64,000 bases of DNA from Irpex lacteus (taxonomy: Eukaryota > Basidiomycota > Agaricomycetes > Polyporales > Irpicaceae): the NCBI GenBank assembly GCA_001986395.2, contig MQVO02000012.1, forward strand, positions 868,001-932,000, given 5' to 3'. Numbering within the stretch: the stretch's first letter is position 1; each line of letters opens with the position of its first letter. The notes beneath the pieces are model-generated. The model ran no database searches and was not told where the DNA came from. It worked only from the letters and a program-made list of their open reading frames with translations. Positions 23,373 to 35,166 of this stretch are shown here, piece by piece. A program made the position numbers and the translations under genes.

Positions 23373-25213
23373 ATGTAAGGGCCGTGTCTGATTTCGAGAT
23401 GTCAACTTTAATCATCGTTCCATCTGCGTTCTGCACTTGTGTAGGCCTCTCCCAGACGAACGACCTCGTGCAAGTGTAGCCAATCTCATCGGTCGATTTG
23501 AACAGCAGACAAAGCGACAGTCCATCGTCGCTGCTGCTGCGTCGGGTCCGTCACGTACGTCAAGCTCACTATCAAACCCATCTGGCGATGCTGCAAAGGT
23601 AGAAATAAAGGAGAAGCGCGAGTGGCCGCCGAAGCCTAAGCAAGAGGTACCGTCTGCGATTACACCGTCCGCTTCAGAGACGTCTGTTCAAGATGAGGTG
23701 TCAACGAAGCCGTCGCTGCCGACGCCAGAGGCATCGCCGAAAGCTGAGGTGGCAGAACTCCCAGAGAATCCTCCTTCTGCTCCCGAGGAGCCCCCCGTCG
23801 CAGAGGCAACCGAAGTCATCCCACCATCCGCAGAGCCAGCACCTGCACCTGCAAAGCCTACACACGGCCGACAAACAAGCGTAGGATCTACCGCACCTCC
23901 CGCACCACGAACCCAAACCTCGCCTTCCAAAGCGAAACCACTTGCGACGCGTGCAGCCGCTAGTGCCAAGCCCACAACTACCACCCGAACAACAGCCAAA
24001 TCGCCTCCCTCCTCCTTCCACCGTGCCCCCGGCATCTCTGCATCGACGTCAGCACCTACGAATGCTAAACCCGCCTCTTCGGCCGCGGCTAAACTCCCCC
24101 ACTCACAATCCCACCAACAAATCCGTCCTCGGCCCGCTTCGAGCGCGTCCGTCCGTCCGACACCTACAGCATCTACACCAAACACCCCGTCCCGTTCCAA
24201 GACACCCTCTTTGGCATCGCACCCCAGGCCATCCACCGCTCGCCCGAAGACTCCCTCCTCCCGCACAGCGCTAGCATCAACACCAAGCCGACCCAAGACC
24301 CCCTCCTCTCGTCCCCCGCCGCCCCGACACCCCGCTCAGGTCTTTTCGCACCAACAGCAGCATCCCTAGCGCGTACGAAAGCAGCGAACGATGACGTCCC
24401 TCCCGTACCTGTGAAGAGACAGACGTTGAGTCCTGATGTGGCGGAGAGGCTGAGTAAGCCTACGGCTGCGAGTTTGCAGAAGACGAGGGCGCCGAGTGCG
24501 GTTGTTAGTCCGCCGCCTGTTAGGACTGGGGGAGTGTCAGGAGGAGGGCTGCTCCTGTGCATTCGAGTGTGAGGGGTGGGGCTGCGACGAGGGGAAGTGC
24601 TGCGACGAGGGGGAGTGCTGCTGCGAGAGGGAGAGGAGGGGCGAGTGGTGTGAAGAAGGCTGCTGGTGCTGGTGCGACTGCCGCTGCTGTTGCTTCGGCT
24701 GCTGTTGCTGCTGAGGTGGCTGCTCCTGCTGAAGAGCATGAGGAGCCTGTAGAGCACCACGAGGAGGCACATACAGAGGAAGTCATCTTGCACGACGAGC
24801 CCGAAGAACACCTCGAAGAGCCAGAGGCTGATGCTCCCACTACTGAAGAAGAGCCCATACACTCGCATTCATCCGACGTTGTAGAGGTCGAAGCTGAGCC
24901 TGAGCAGGAGCACGTAGATGAAGCTGTAGCTGAGCCTATCTCAGAACCTGAGGCCTCCCTTGAAGCCGAGCATGTCCCCGCCGAGACCGACGAACACGTC
25001 GCAGAGCCCGAACCTGCCCACGTTGAGGAGCACGAACACGAGCAAGAGGAACAAGTCGAAGGCGAGCTCCCTGAGTCTCCCTCACCTGCAAAGCACCAGG
25101 TTAACGACGACCTCGTCGACTTGGTGTCGATGCTCGAGCCGAAGAGGGTGTCGGTGGTTGCGGACGAGTTGGACGTTGCGGGGGAGATCCCTGATGAGAT
25201 GAGTGATTTGTAG
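23373..25213 (+). CDS. Pro/Ala/Ser-rich disordered protein with acidic C-terminus; split start codon; two apparent frameshifts
   Basis: The first exon contributes only AT (23373-23374) before a gtaagg donor; the second starts at 23445 with G, so the ATG is assembled by splicing and the protein begins MPLPDERPRASVANLIGRFE. Before the first break it is Ser/Pro/Thr/Ala-rich and basic with PKTPSSR-type repeats. The reading frame then shifts near 24313-24317 (C5 run) and again between 24524 and 24570 (G-rich run); each is explained by one missing base. After the second shift comes an Ala/Gly/Arg stretch and an acidic Glu/His/Pro tail ending LDVAGEIPDEMSDL. No introns fit the shifts (too short). 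No enzyme domain; function unknown. The conserved N-terminal NLIGRFEQQTKRQ may be a short binding helix. Confidence 0.68.
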
Positions 25214-25922
25214 ATGTTGGATGCGGACAGTGGGGTGGATAGGATGTTGAAGGAGGAGGTGTGGATGGGAAGGAAGGAGGAGGAGTGTTTTCGGGTTTCT
25301 TCGTCTCTTGGAATTCAGTCTCGGAAGGTAAGTCAAAGCGAACGTAAAGGTCAATCCAATCCATGTATATAACCTCAATAGGTATGTATTCTCTCTCCTC
25401 ACGCACACTTCAGACGTTGACAGTACTAGTGCTTTCTTCTTCGATTATAGCATTCAAGTTTTTTTGGTCGCTCTCTCTCTTTCCTACGATTACGCAATAC
25501 GCAGTGCACATAATATTCATCCGTTCATCATGCAAGGTACATATCATATACCATTCAGATCCACGTATCATACAATTCTTGCCAGTCGCATTATTGCTCG
25601 CGTGTCTGCAAAGACTTGAAGTCTATACCATACCCTGCTTCGTTTCAAACGTGTTACTCGTTCTTTACCATCTCTGAATAATCTTGGAAGTTTTCTTGTC
25701 GTTCTTTCTCGTCGGTCTTAATAGTATTCGTGCTCGTATACGTAGCTAGCTGTCTTTACTCTTGTGAACATCGTTGGTGCTCGCTAATCGTATCATGTTG
25801 TGGAGTTGCTATAGTCCTCGTTACGAATGATCGTAGTGTACTGCTAAATACTTGCGTCAATAAAGGTAAGCCAGGCTACGAGTACCTAGGAAGTTCTCTA
25901 CTTGGATTAGGGTTGCCGTTCT
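25214..25922. other. intergenic region between convergent genes
   Basis: 3' flanks of the disordered-protein gene and F-box family member 3. T-rich in places; no gene recognised. Confidence 0.45.
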
Positions 25923-27328
25923 TTAGATGAATTTGAGGACGCTGACAAATTCCTTCATCTCCTGCATAGCACACTTCCTCCATTCCTTTCGAAGAGCCGC
26001 ACAGTCGTCCCCCGCCTCGCCCTCGATGTTGACCAAAAGGTCACGCGTGTTTGTATGGAACGCGAGAGAGATCCTCTCGACGTTCCTGAAGCGATGAAAC
26101 GTGTTGCGCACCATTGGCCATGGGAGCCTGTCATATCCAAACCGCACATCCGGATTGATTATTTCATCGAGGAAATATGTAAAGCCGACTCTCTTGAGCT
26201 GATCAGGGTTGGGAAGCAGCGAGAGCAGTTCAAGAGCAAATCGCCACTCTCGCGCGGTAGACTCAACAATCTGGTTCATCAAGCTGGGTGGATATGTTGA
26301 TTGGCGGGGGACTTTGCTGCATATATCAAGAGTGAATGTGCGAAGGAGGACGCATGCGTTCAGCCCGTTGTGCAAGCACCTCACGTATTCTGTAAGGAAG
26401 CAACGCTTAGTATACGGCATGAGAGGTGGATATAAGAACTTTGAAACTCACGGTCCAAGTCAAATGGGACTTCGGAGAAGCGGAGGCAGATCATGATTGC
26501 ACATGAGCATAGCGTGGGTGCAAGCGAGCATAGTACTGTGTTGAGGTTCTCCAGCTCAGATAGTTTCACTGTATATATTATGAGGTTCGTGAGATGACGA
26601 AATGCGCCAAGTTTGGCCAACAGAGTTGTATGGTGCATCCCTTCAGTCGAGGAATCCATGGTTGCCGAGTGGATCTTCAGATTCTGCAGTGACTGAGAGA
26701 CTGAATTCCACTCCTCTCCTTCAAGTTCGTTCGAGTTCTCTTCAACATGATGGCGGTGCCAGGACTGCTGGACTCGTAAGTCCAAGTCGTCTATTGCTGA
26801 GAACAGGCCGAAGATATCGACTACTGTCCATATACCGTCTAATCCGTGGCCTACCGTGCAGGACATGCGGCTGATCTTGAACCCTCCACGGAGAGGCTTT
26901 TCATCGGGTTTGTGTTGCAGAACCAACAGACGCAAGTCAAGCGATCGTAGTCCAGTAAGAACCTCGAGGATTTCCGCTAGAGTACATAGGTGTAGTTTCA
27001 CAAGACCAATGCTGACGCGCTGGATATGTTGGGCAATGAGAGGGTTGCTTGATATCATCTCGTAGAAGTCGCGTACATCTCCAGGAGCATTCGGGGAGAT
27101 CGTGACGGAGCGGAAAATATGAGGAAGGGTGATGTTGTACCACCGACGACACACCAGGACGCAAGCATGCCAGCTTGAATTGTGCTGATCAGAGGGTGCC
27201 CCGCTGCAAGTTGGATCGCGGGTGAGATCGATTACATAGTCCAACAGCTCATCTGGTATACTGTCGATATACGACGCGAGACTAGCGTGGGGTATCTCCG
27301 ACTCGGGTGAGCATAAAGCCTTGGGCAT
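25923..27328 (-). CDS. F-box/leucine-rich protein, family member 3
   Basis: Two exons (27328-26452 and 26389-25923), about 447 residues from the ATG at 27328. The same frame stays open to an ATG at 27460, but the shorter start matches the spacing to the F-box in the paralogs. F-box: IDSIPDELLDYVIDLTRD then HACVLVCRRWYNITLPHIFR. Family hallmarks follow: NAPGDVRDFYEMISSNPLIA, leucine-rich middle, FRHLTNLIIYTVKL, the phase-1 intron at the conserved site, QYVRCLHNGLNACVLLRTF and RLPWPMVRNTFHRFRNVERI. It ends KEFVSVLKFI. Predicted SCF substrate adaptor. Confidence 0.84.
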
Positions 27329-27929
27329 TGTCGATTCCAGTAAATTGCACATATACTGGGTAGTAGCTTGCTCAGGGCCAAGCTCTGGTAAGTTTGCGTA
27401 ACTGGTTACTGCACGCAGGTTTGAGAACTGTGACAGAACGAATCTCACAATTAGCTGCATAATCTGTGCAAAAATTCACTGCATTTAACTTACTCTGTGT
27501 ATCGCTGGCAAGTACTAGACTACTCTGTGTGTGGGCTTGAACGGTTCGAGTCGTACTATACAAACCATGCCCTGATTCAGATCTAGAGTGACATGCTGTT
27601 TCGCGTGGGTCACAAGCGTGACAATATAAGTATATACGCGCTCAGCAGCTAGCGCTGGTTCGAATTCATTCGCGAACAACGACCACAATCGCACCTTTGT
27701 CTACTTACTGAAGCGATTGAGCGTTGCACTGAGTACAATATTCGATTACTTATTCCGTACACGCTCTGAAAGTCAAACGACTAACTGCCTTGCAGACTTT
27801 TCCGAGAGATACTAGTAAGCTCATCAGCGACTAGTGGTCCGTGGATACGAGACGTTGCTGACAAGGTTCTACTATGAGTATTTACTCGCAAATCGCAAGC
27901 AACCTAGGTGGCCCCTCGTATCTTCCTGG
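27329..27929. other. divergent intergenic region
   Basis: Upstream region shared by F-box member 3 (leftward) and the 2OG-like gene (rightward). If the true N-terminus of the latter were longer it would have to lie here, but I see no oxygenase motif in any frame. Confidence 0.45.
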
Positions 27930-30900
27930 ATGGCGACAGAGGACAAGAGTGTTGACCCGGGTGTGGCGGTTATAGACCCGAATTTGGCCCCGGAATCCCA
28001 AGAACGAAGGCCAGTTCAGGTACGAGATTTCCCTGAACTATTATACCATTGACTCATATGTCTATGTACAGGATAGCTTACACGACCTGCTATCGAGAGT
28101 GGTTGATCAGGGTAGCGTCACGGACTGTGTGGCCCAGCATGCCGACATTGTACCGGAACTCCAACGCCTCCTGACCTTATGGAAGGAATCTAAAGGCCGT
28201 CCAAACCCTCGCATCATCATATGTCTACTCGATCATACCTACCAGAGAAGTAGTTCACGCCTACCAACTCTGGAAGGCGTGGATGCACATAAATTCGCGC
28301 TTCTGCAGGCGTTGGCGACTCCGTTGGGGTTCTACCTAGGGCTCGCAAGCTTTACAGGAAAGAAGTGGGAGCGGATACGGGATAGAGAGCCGAGTTGGGG
28401 AGACATCGATTGGAATGACTCCTTCGATAACTTCCTGGACTTGGATGGGAACCGTGTTCCGTACATACTGAGCGTTGAGAAGGATGCGACAATACCTCCA
28501 GATTTCCATGGCGCTATTGACGAAGGTTCATTTGTAAAGGAAACCTACATGGAATTAGGTGGGGATGATGTGCGTGTCCGTTCTTTCAACTTTAGCCTTC
28601 TCGACAGCTCACATGTGCCATCCAGAAAGGATTGCGGAAACGCGGTAAGTCATCATATCCGTGCAATCAAGCGGCTTCATGGTGCTCATACGTGACGTAC
28701 GCAGACTATCGTCGTACAGTTCTAGTCATCTGGCCCGGCTGGAGCAACTTCGATATTAGATACCCGGGGAGGAAGGGATTTGAGCGAGCACTCTCAGAGG
28801 TTAAGTCCATGGCCTCGCGCACTGGCAAGCGCAAGTCTGCCAACACCACCAGCACCATGAGCCTCGTCGACGAGCTGCTCGAGCGTTCACGTAGAGGAGT
28901 GCGAAGAGTTGCGGGAGTCATCTGCGATTTAGCTTGCAACCTAGGCGTCCCCGAGCTCTGGAACAGAACGATCATGTCGTGCGACGTGTATGGGCAGTCG
29001 GAGTCAACCTTCTGGTATTACAGCCCGTCGGATGGAGACGACAGCGACTGTTCCCGGTACTCTCATTCCACCGAACTTGGATTCAAAAACAAGGAGGATA
29101 TACGTTTCGAGGATGCATATTATGAAGTTTCGGGTGAAGGGTATTACAATTCGATGTACAACACGGAGCACGTAATACCGACCTACAAGATTGTCGCTGC
29201 CGTACAGAAGTTTGGCTTCCAGGCTATCCTGCCCGGGTATGTCCTTTTTCGTCTTGTTAAAGCTGATCCTCGCTCATATATCGAGTGACTATAGTCTTGA
29301 GCATATGCTGCAAAAAGACTCGTGCAACGCATCAAAGCTGATGTTCCTTGAACATCTCGAAAAGCGCTGTGTGGGAGGCCCTAACGGTGCTCTACCAGAA
29401 TGGTGTGCCGCACAGAAACTCGAGATGTTTACCTCCTTGAAGGAAGCAACGAAGTTGGATATTCGACTGTTCTTCGCCGTGGCGAAGACTTATGGTGGTG
29501 TTGAATACCTGAAGGATCAGTCAGTCACATGCCACGCTCAAATTTTAGCCAGTACTCACAGGATTCTTTGTACATCAGCATGCTAGCACATATCGTTTCT
29601 GTCGCCGATGAGAACGTTCTACTCGAGTTTGCCTCCGAGTTGGCCGGAGGCACTACTTTCCCTCCTTGCGCCTCCAGATCTACCGTAATCGCGGAGCTCG
29701 TCAAGACCGCCATCTCGAAGGAACCCTTCTACAAGTATCCGCCGCCGCGACCTGTCAATCGTGGTGTCAAACCCCACGATGTGGCCGACATGGCGGAGCA
29801 CAACCGATTTCATGTCACGTTCTTCATGGATCAAATCCTTCAGCTGGAGTGCGGCCACATGCTTCCTGACGTTCTCGAGCGTATCGTGCAGGTGAACGAA
29901 GCGTTGGAAGGAATACATGCAGTGATACATGCGGCGTACGTGATGTTGCATCTTGTTGTCTTTGTGGCAAATATACATCCCAGATACGCACCGGTGCTGT
30001 CGAACTTTGCGATGTTTCAGGAGAAGACGGTCCACTTGGTTTTGGACCAGCTCCAAGAAAGGCCTAATGATGATCTTCTTCTTAAGCAGCTCACGACGTT
30101 GGTGGATGCTGCGTTGACACGCAGAGACGGGGAGCTATTCATCAGAACGTACGTCGTTCATCATAAACTTTCCAAACGAGTATTCATGAAACCCTCTGGT
30201 TGTATATTTACAGTGTTTGGCCTCGTATCCGCCGGTTAAACCTACCCCAGAAGCATAATCAGAATCTCCATGACCACATAGTCTCGAACAGCGAGCGGAT
30301 TGTTACATCAGTACCTGACAAGAAGTGGGATGCGTTTCTACGATCAGAAACGGCGATTCTCTCTCGATATTGCGCCCAGCTGCACACTGTCCCGAGTGTA
30401 GTGGCTGCTCTTGACTTCGCTTCGAAAGCGCATGATCCCACCGCCGCCATCGAAGATATCATTACTGGTGCACTCTCACCGACTGTCCTCAACGCGGCAT
30501 ACGTCGAAAGCGTTCTCGCTCCCTTAATCCCGAAACTCCAAGAATGGGCACTTAAGCACCAGACCAACCTGGACTGCTTTGTGGGGAAGATAGTCGTCGT
30601 CTGCATCGAGCAACTTCTAGGTCCTATGCCTGTGGCTACTCTTACACTATCCACCCAACTCTCCAAACTCGCTCAATGGATGTGTTCTTGTGCCTCTTGT
30701 CAAGCGGCTCGCAGCTTTTTGGCGCACTCCGAGGGACGGACGACCAAGTTTCGCATCATGGGTGGGCCACGGGTGGAGAAGCATGTCCTCGAAGGTCTCA
30801 CTTTGTATGCAACCAACTTGGCGACTTGGGATGTATCTCACGATAGGAAGATATGGCTCAGTGTACGTACCGTCACTTTCATAAGCACCTTTAGGTTTGC

Positions 30901-31249
30901 TGGGATAGTCGGCTGATCCATGGCTCTCCTTCGCCAGATTACTAAGTCTGACGCACTGTATGAACTGTTACGTTGGCGAATGCATCGGACAAAGGGTGCA
31001 GCGCTGGTTCGAAGTATAGGTCGGAGTGAAGACGCCGTGCAACGAATTCTGGGCCCTGACTACGAACGCGTTGCTGCAATCGTGTACGCTGACAGCGAGT
31101 TAGAGAAAGCTCTGGACAGGATAACTGCATCTCCTCAACCGCAACTTGAAGTCTGGGGTACGAGGACAGCAAACTCCATGTACAATCGAGAATTTTCAAG
31201 CCAATGGCAGAGTACGCACTGGCCTGCGGCGAAGAAGCGAAGATATTGA
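27930..31249 (+). CDS. C-terminal part of a large fungal 2OG-Fe(II) oxygenase-like protein; catalytic domain not seen
   Basis: Exons approximately 27930-28019, 28072-28648, 28705-29236, 29295-about 29499, about 29553-30148, 30214-30862, 30938-31249. Segments such as YRRTVLVIWPGWSNF, the helical repeats after it, and a late CxCxxC cluster (WMCSCASCQAARSFL) resemble the C-terminal half of large uncharacterised basidiomycete proteins whose N-terminal half is a 2OG-Fe(II) oxygenase. The HxD...H iron site is not found here or upstream, so the gene looks N-terminally shortened. Two junctions are uncertain. After codon GNA the strong gtaagt donor at 28645 breaks the frame and only a weak donor at 28649 keeps it. 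Near 29500-29552 no good intron joins the frames. It may be a pseudogene. The family link is from memory of motif order, not a search. Confidence 0.5.
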
Positions 31250-31846
31250 ACGGCGCACCTGTCTAGATTATGTAGTTGTTAATATTGGACAATCTTATGA
31301 AGACTTACCCTGAATTGCTAACAATCTCGATAAATCACGAAACATAATAGCAACACAGTAAGGAGCTCGAAGTATTGGTACCGTTCTTCCCACCATAGAG
31401 AAGCGAGGAAATCAAACCATGGCCCGATGCCGGAGTGCCGAAGGGTATTTCTGCCTATTAAGGCAGTCCATCTCGGTCTTGTGCGCGATAAGCGCACTGA
31501 AGTCATGATGAAGTCGAACCGTGAGTAACACTGATAATGACTCGGAGTTGCATCGTGACACCTTGTCCTGCTCCTCCAATACCTCGCATAATCAAGCTGC
31601 CTAGAGATGCAAGAAGAGGTTTGTCCACCAAATCCAGAAACATGCTTTCTCACTGACTACCATGTTCACGATGAAGCTCGATCCCTCGCTGGCACTGTGG
31701 CTTTCGTGGGAGTCACTGTCACAGCAGCCCGGAACTGACTCTGAAGGAACGGTAAGCTCACTTGAGGCTCCTTCAGCTCGGAATATCCTTGCTTAGCCAC
31801 GTTATTATACGATAGGCGGCGCATACTATACATCATCCCCGAGTCG
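31250..31846. other. intergenic region
   Basis: About 600 bp between two rightward genes. A minus ORF at 31318-31653 has no motif. Nothing else recognised. Confidence 0.45.
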
Positions 31847-33242
31847 ATGAAGTACATCACAAGACAGGCACAGCTACTCGCCCACTTACCAGTAGCATAC
31901 GAATTCTCGCCAACAGTCCAGCAACACCCTCAATTCACCGTCTACCAAACGAGATTCTCGACGCCATTATTCGCCAAATCCCACACTGTCACGAGATATG
32001 TTTACATGTCTGTCGACGCTGGCGAGCTGTAACCCTTCCTCTTCGATTCCGCACACTCGTTATCTCCAAGGACCGCATGCTTCGACATCCAGACTGGCTC
32101 AGCTTCTGGACGGAATCACCCTGGCTTGCAGTGCACGTTCGAGTGGCTCGCTTGAGCCGCTGTACGATGACCCTCAAAGAACTAGACATGCTCCTGAGCT
32201 GCTTGCCTTCACTGGACTCGCTGGAACTAGATCAGCTCAGTCTTTCACGGGCAATTGGTATATACCATGTTGCAGGATACTCGCACACTCTCAGAGACCT
32301 GCACTTTGTCTCTTACGGTGAATTCTGGTTCGACGACCTGGCCGATATCCTTGGACTCTTCTCGGAGATCGACTCTTTCTACGCATCTCCCCCACAGTTC
32401 ACATCTGCTGTAACTCGAAGGGTATCGGCCAGTAACTCAGCTGGCCATCGTGGCAAACTACAAATTCACAAGATTAGATCGTCAAATGTACAGCCATACT
32501 CCGGACTCATCTTTCCTATGCCCGTTTTCTTAATCGCCCGCTTCCTCACGGAAATCGACGCATTTCGCTCGCTGACGTCGATGGCCGTTTCAGTAGGCAC
32601 ATCTAATCCAGCTGGCCTTGCTTCCCTACTGTGCACTACTGGGAAAACTCTCAAGAGCCTCACGTTGAGCATTTCACACTACCGCCATCCTACTCGATCA
32701 GACAACTTCGACTACGCATCCGGTTCGTACGACCACACTACCGGTATCACTGCTCTACATCCGCTTACAAGACCTTAATGACAGAGCGACGCTCCTTCGT
32801 CTCCCAAGCCCGAACCGGATTAACAGCTTGCGTCCATCTAGAAGATATCAAGCTGATAGTTCACGGTGACGTTTTCGTGGAAGAAGGCCAATTGATAAGC
32901 ATGGACATCAAGAACAAAACATACCTCCACATATGGCATATCTCAGTAGACCTCATGCGGGCCATCCCTCGGAAACGACTTCGCACACTGGGACTCGAAG
33001 TCGTGTCTTACTTCAGCGTTGCCGATCCAGAAAGTCTCCCGTGGGGCGAGGTGAAGGCGGCTTGTCGCTCCCTTCGTGATTTGGAGTGCATCGAGGTTAA
33101 TTTCGGTGGGTTTGACGTTCAGAGACCTGCTGCTCGTCAGTTAAGAGAGTTCGAGAACGTCCACTGTAAGTACTATGACTCGGACTACAGTCATATAACC
33201 CCATATGAGCCACTACGTATACCGCTCATCAGGTATACGTAG
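31847..33242 (+). CDS. F-box/leucine-rich protein, family member 4 (divergent)
   Basis: Model of three exons: 31847-31851 (ATGAA), 31893-32722, 32785-33242, about 430 residues. The F-box frame (IHRLPNEILDAIIRQIPHCH, then LHVCRRWRAVTLPLRFRTLV) has no ATG of its own. A 41-nt intron (gtacat...ccag) joins it in frame to the ATG at 31847, giving MNSIRILANSP. The middle is leucine-rich (LPSLDSLELDQLSL, LADILGLFSEIDSF). The second intron is phase 1 and lies at the family position; the last exon opens ERRSFVSQARTGLTACVHLE and contains SLPWGEVKAACRSLRDLECI, as in the other members. Sequence has drifted much more than members 1-3 and 5. The short first intron and its donor are the weakest part of the model. 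Confidence 0.72.
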
Positions 33243-33647
33243 CCTGCCACATAATGAGGCACTCTGCTATATGCGAGCCATGATTATTATTATTACTCCA
33301 TGGTTATTACTTCCATGTTATTAACCATGTCCCCCCAAGCTTCAATGTTTTCTTACCGTTGCTCAATCGCTTCACTTTTACTTACGACGCCATGTCAGGG
33401 CGTCCAGTCCTTTCTTATCTTTACTTACCTAGCTTACTTAGTGCTTACTTATTTGACTCGATAGTTGTGCCCTCCCCTTCCCCGCAGGATCTCTGCCTTT
33501 CCCTGGTTATTTATCTTTCGGTGTGTACCCTATGGTGTCATTTGTTTGTACCCTGTTCCCTTCTATCGTTTCCCGGTGGAGACTTCGCGAACCAGTCTTT
33601 TGTGCTGCTGTGGTATTACCGCAAGGATCGACCTCCGCTCTTACTGA
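33243..33647. other. intergenic, AT-rich
   Basis: Starts with a low-complexity attattattatt-type stretch around 33280-33330, then mixed sequence up to the transposon. No gene seen. Confidence 0.4.
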
Positions 33648-33921
33648 CACTGCGTATCTGCCATAATTTTATTCCTGAGAAAATGTAGCGAAAATGAAGT
33701 GCCAAATGCTGCCTTTCTTATCACCTTTTTTCTGTGCACAAAGTTCTGCGAAAAGGAATGAAACGAACAAAGGGAACAAAGGGAATCTAGGGAAAATGTA
33801 TGGGAAAGTGAAAGGAAAAGACGTGATTTTCTCTTCGGAAAAAGGTGATGTCAAAGGCATCCTTACTCCCTCTCCTTTCTTCACATTTTCTTCGAGAGAA
33901 AATATTGGCAGATACGCAGTG
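33648..33921. mobile_element. CACTA-like MITE (non-autonomous DNA transposon), 274 bp
   Basis: The left end cactgcgtatctgcca (33648-33663) is the exact inverted complement of the right end tggcagatacgcagtg (33906-33921). The similarity continues imperfectly inward (ataattttattcctgagaaa versus the right-end attttctctcg when inverted), and subterminal parts such as cttatcacctttttt and its complement aaaaaggtgat also pair, so the element is close to a long palindrome. It is flanked on both sides by TGA (33645-33647 and 33922-33924), a 3-bp target duplication. Termini beginning CACTG with 3-bp duplications are the pattern of the CACTA/EnSpm superfamily. It encodes no transposase. Confidence 0.82.
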
Positions 33922-35166
33922 TGAACTCAAATCTCAGAGTATACCGTGATCCGCTTTCCTCTTGCGGCCGTTGACTCGGATCCTTGCACCCTCGCTCCTC
34001 TGGACCACCCGGAGCGTAGCGAGGGCCACTCTTGTATATGATATTCAAATCCGTCTGGCTGTAGGCAATACTTACGGGGGTAAATGCCTGTAGTAGAGTA
34101 GTGGGAGGAAAGGCGCGAGCTAGGTGGTTTGGTGGACACCATCTCAATACATGAAGTAATATTATGCCATTCGTCAACACCGCAAACTAAACTACACGCA
34201 TACAGTAGTATACTACAAGGAGGAAGGAAGAACACATGTACAAGTACAGAACAGGAACCCAACGCGCATTCAGAAACCAAGTACTAATATAAATAACACA
34301 ACACTCTGTATGGTACAACGGCAGTCGATGGATGGTGGAAGTCCGAGGATGGAAAGATGAAAGATGGTACACGGATGCGATGAGGAGGAAAGGCTCGTGA
34401 GGACGAGTCGTTTTGTGCGGAGGGTGCGTGGCCCTCGAAGGCGGTAATCCCGAGGTACACTGGAAGCAGGAGAGACCTCTCCCAAACACCAGATGAACAG
34501 GCTCGATAGTCGACGCAGACAGGGGCTGTCGTAGACGCACGGATGCCTGATACCTGATGGCTGGGCAGGATTCAAGCTTATGAGCCCCTAACTGCGGTAC
34601 GGCTACTGGCTCGTAGGATATAGGCTGGGACGCTAGCGTAGATCAAGCTGGCTGCACGCGAGCCAAACCAAACTAGAGCCGATCATGAAGAGTTAGGGAG
34701 GTTGATAAGGGTTTGCAAGAGGGGCTTCGGACGTGCTGTGATGTGCGGAAGTCGATCGAAGGTTGGGTGAGGTGACGTACGCTATGGGCGGGTAAGGACG
34801 CGTGGTAAGATCAACACGACCTGCGAGTTGAGTCCGAGTGTGCGTTTGCGCGAGGTTTTGCAGGTCAGGGTCGAGGGAGGGAGAGTGCAAGGAGGCGATG
34901 AGGGGATGGAGCGGGCGATTGAGTGGGTGGGCGCAAACGATGCAGGGTCGACGCACAGAGGGCGGATATACTCGAGCTCTTGCAGACGCACTAATGGACG
35001 ATACGCCGGGGATTATCCCGACGAGCGACATCTCTTGAGTAGCTCGTCGAGAGTATAGTAGCGTAGTTTTGTTGTTACAACAACGCAGAACAGTACCAGG
35101 CCCGTTCTTCCTTCCTCGGTCGAGTGTTCGCACGGGTCTCAAAGTGTGAGAGTGAGAACCTCGCAT
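33922..35166. other. intergenic region right of the MITE
   Basis: 1.2 kb with only short, mutually antisense ORFs (for example 33927-34280 and 34693-35166 on the minus strand) without motifs or splice structure. Includes the 3' flank of the Ser/Pro-rich gene. Confidence 0.4.

Noticed and set aside
23688..24296. Long minus-strand ORF (about 200 codons)
   Set aside because: Antisense to the Pro/Ala-rich gene; GC-rich low-complexity DNA keeps several frames open. No splice sites or motif.
24305..24350. Tiny intron to explain the first frameshift
   Set aside because: Available GT..AG pairs give introns of 18-29 nt, far below the 41-85 nt seen elsewhere.
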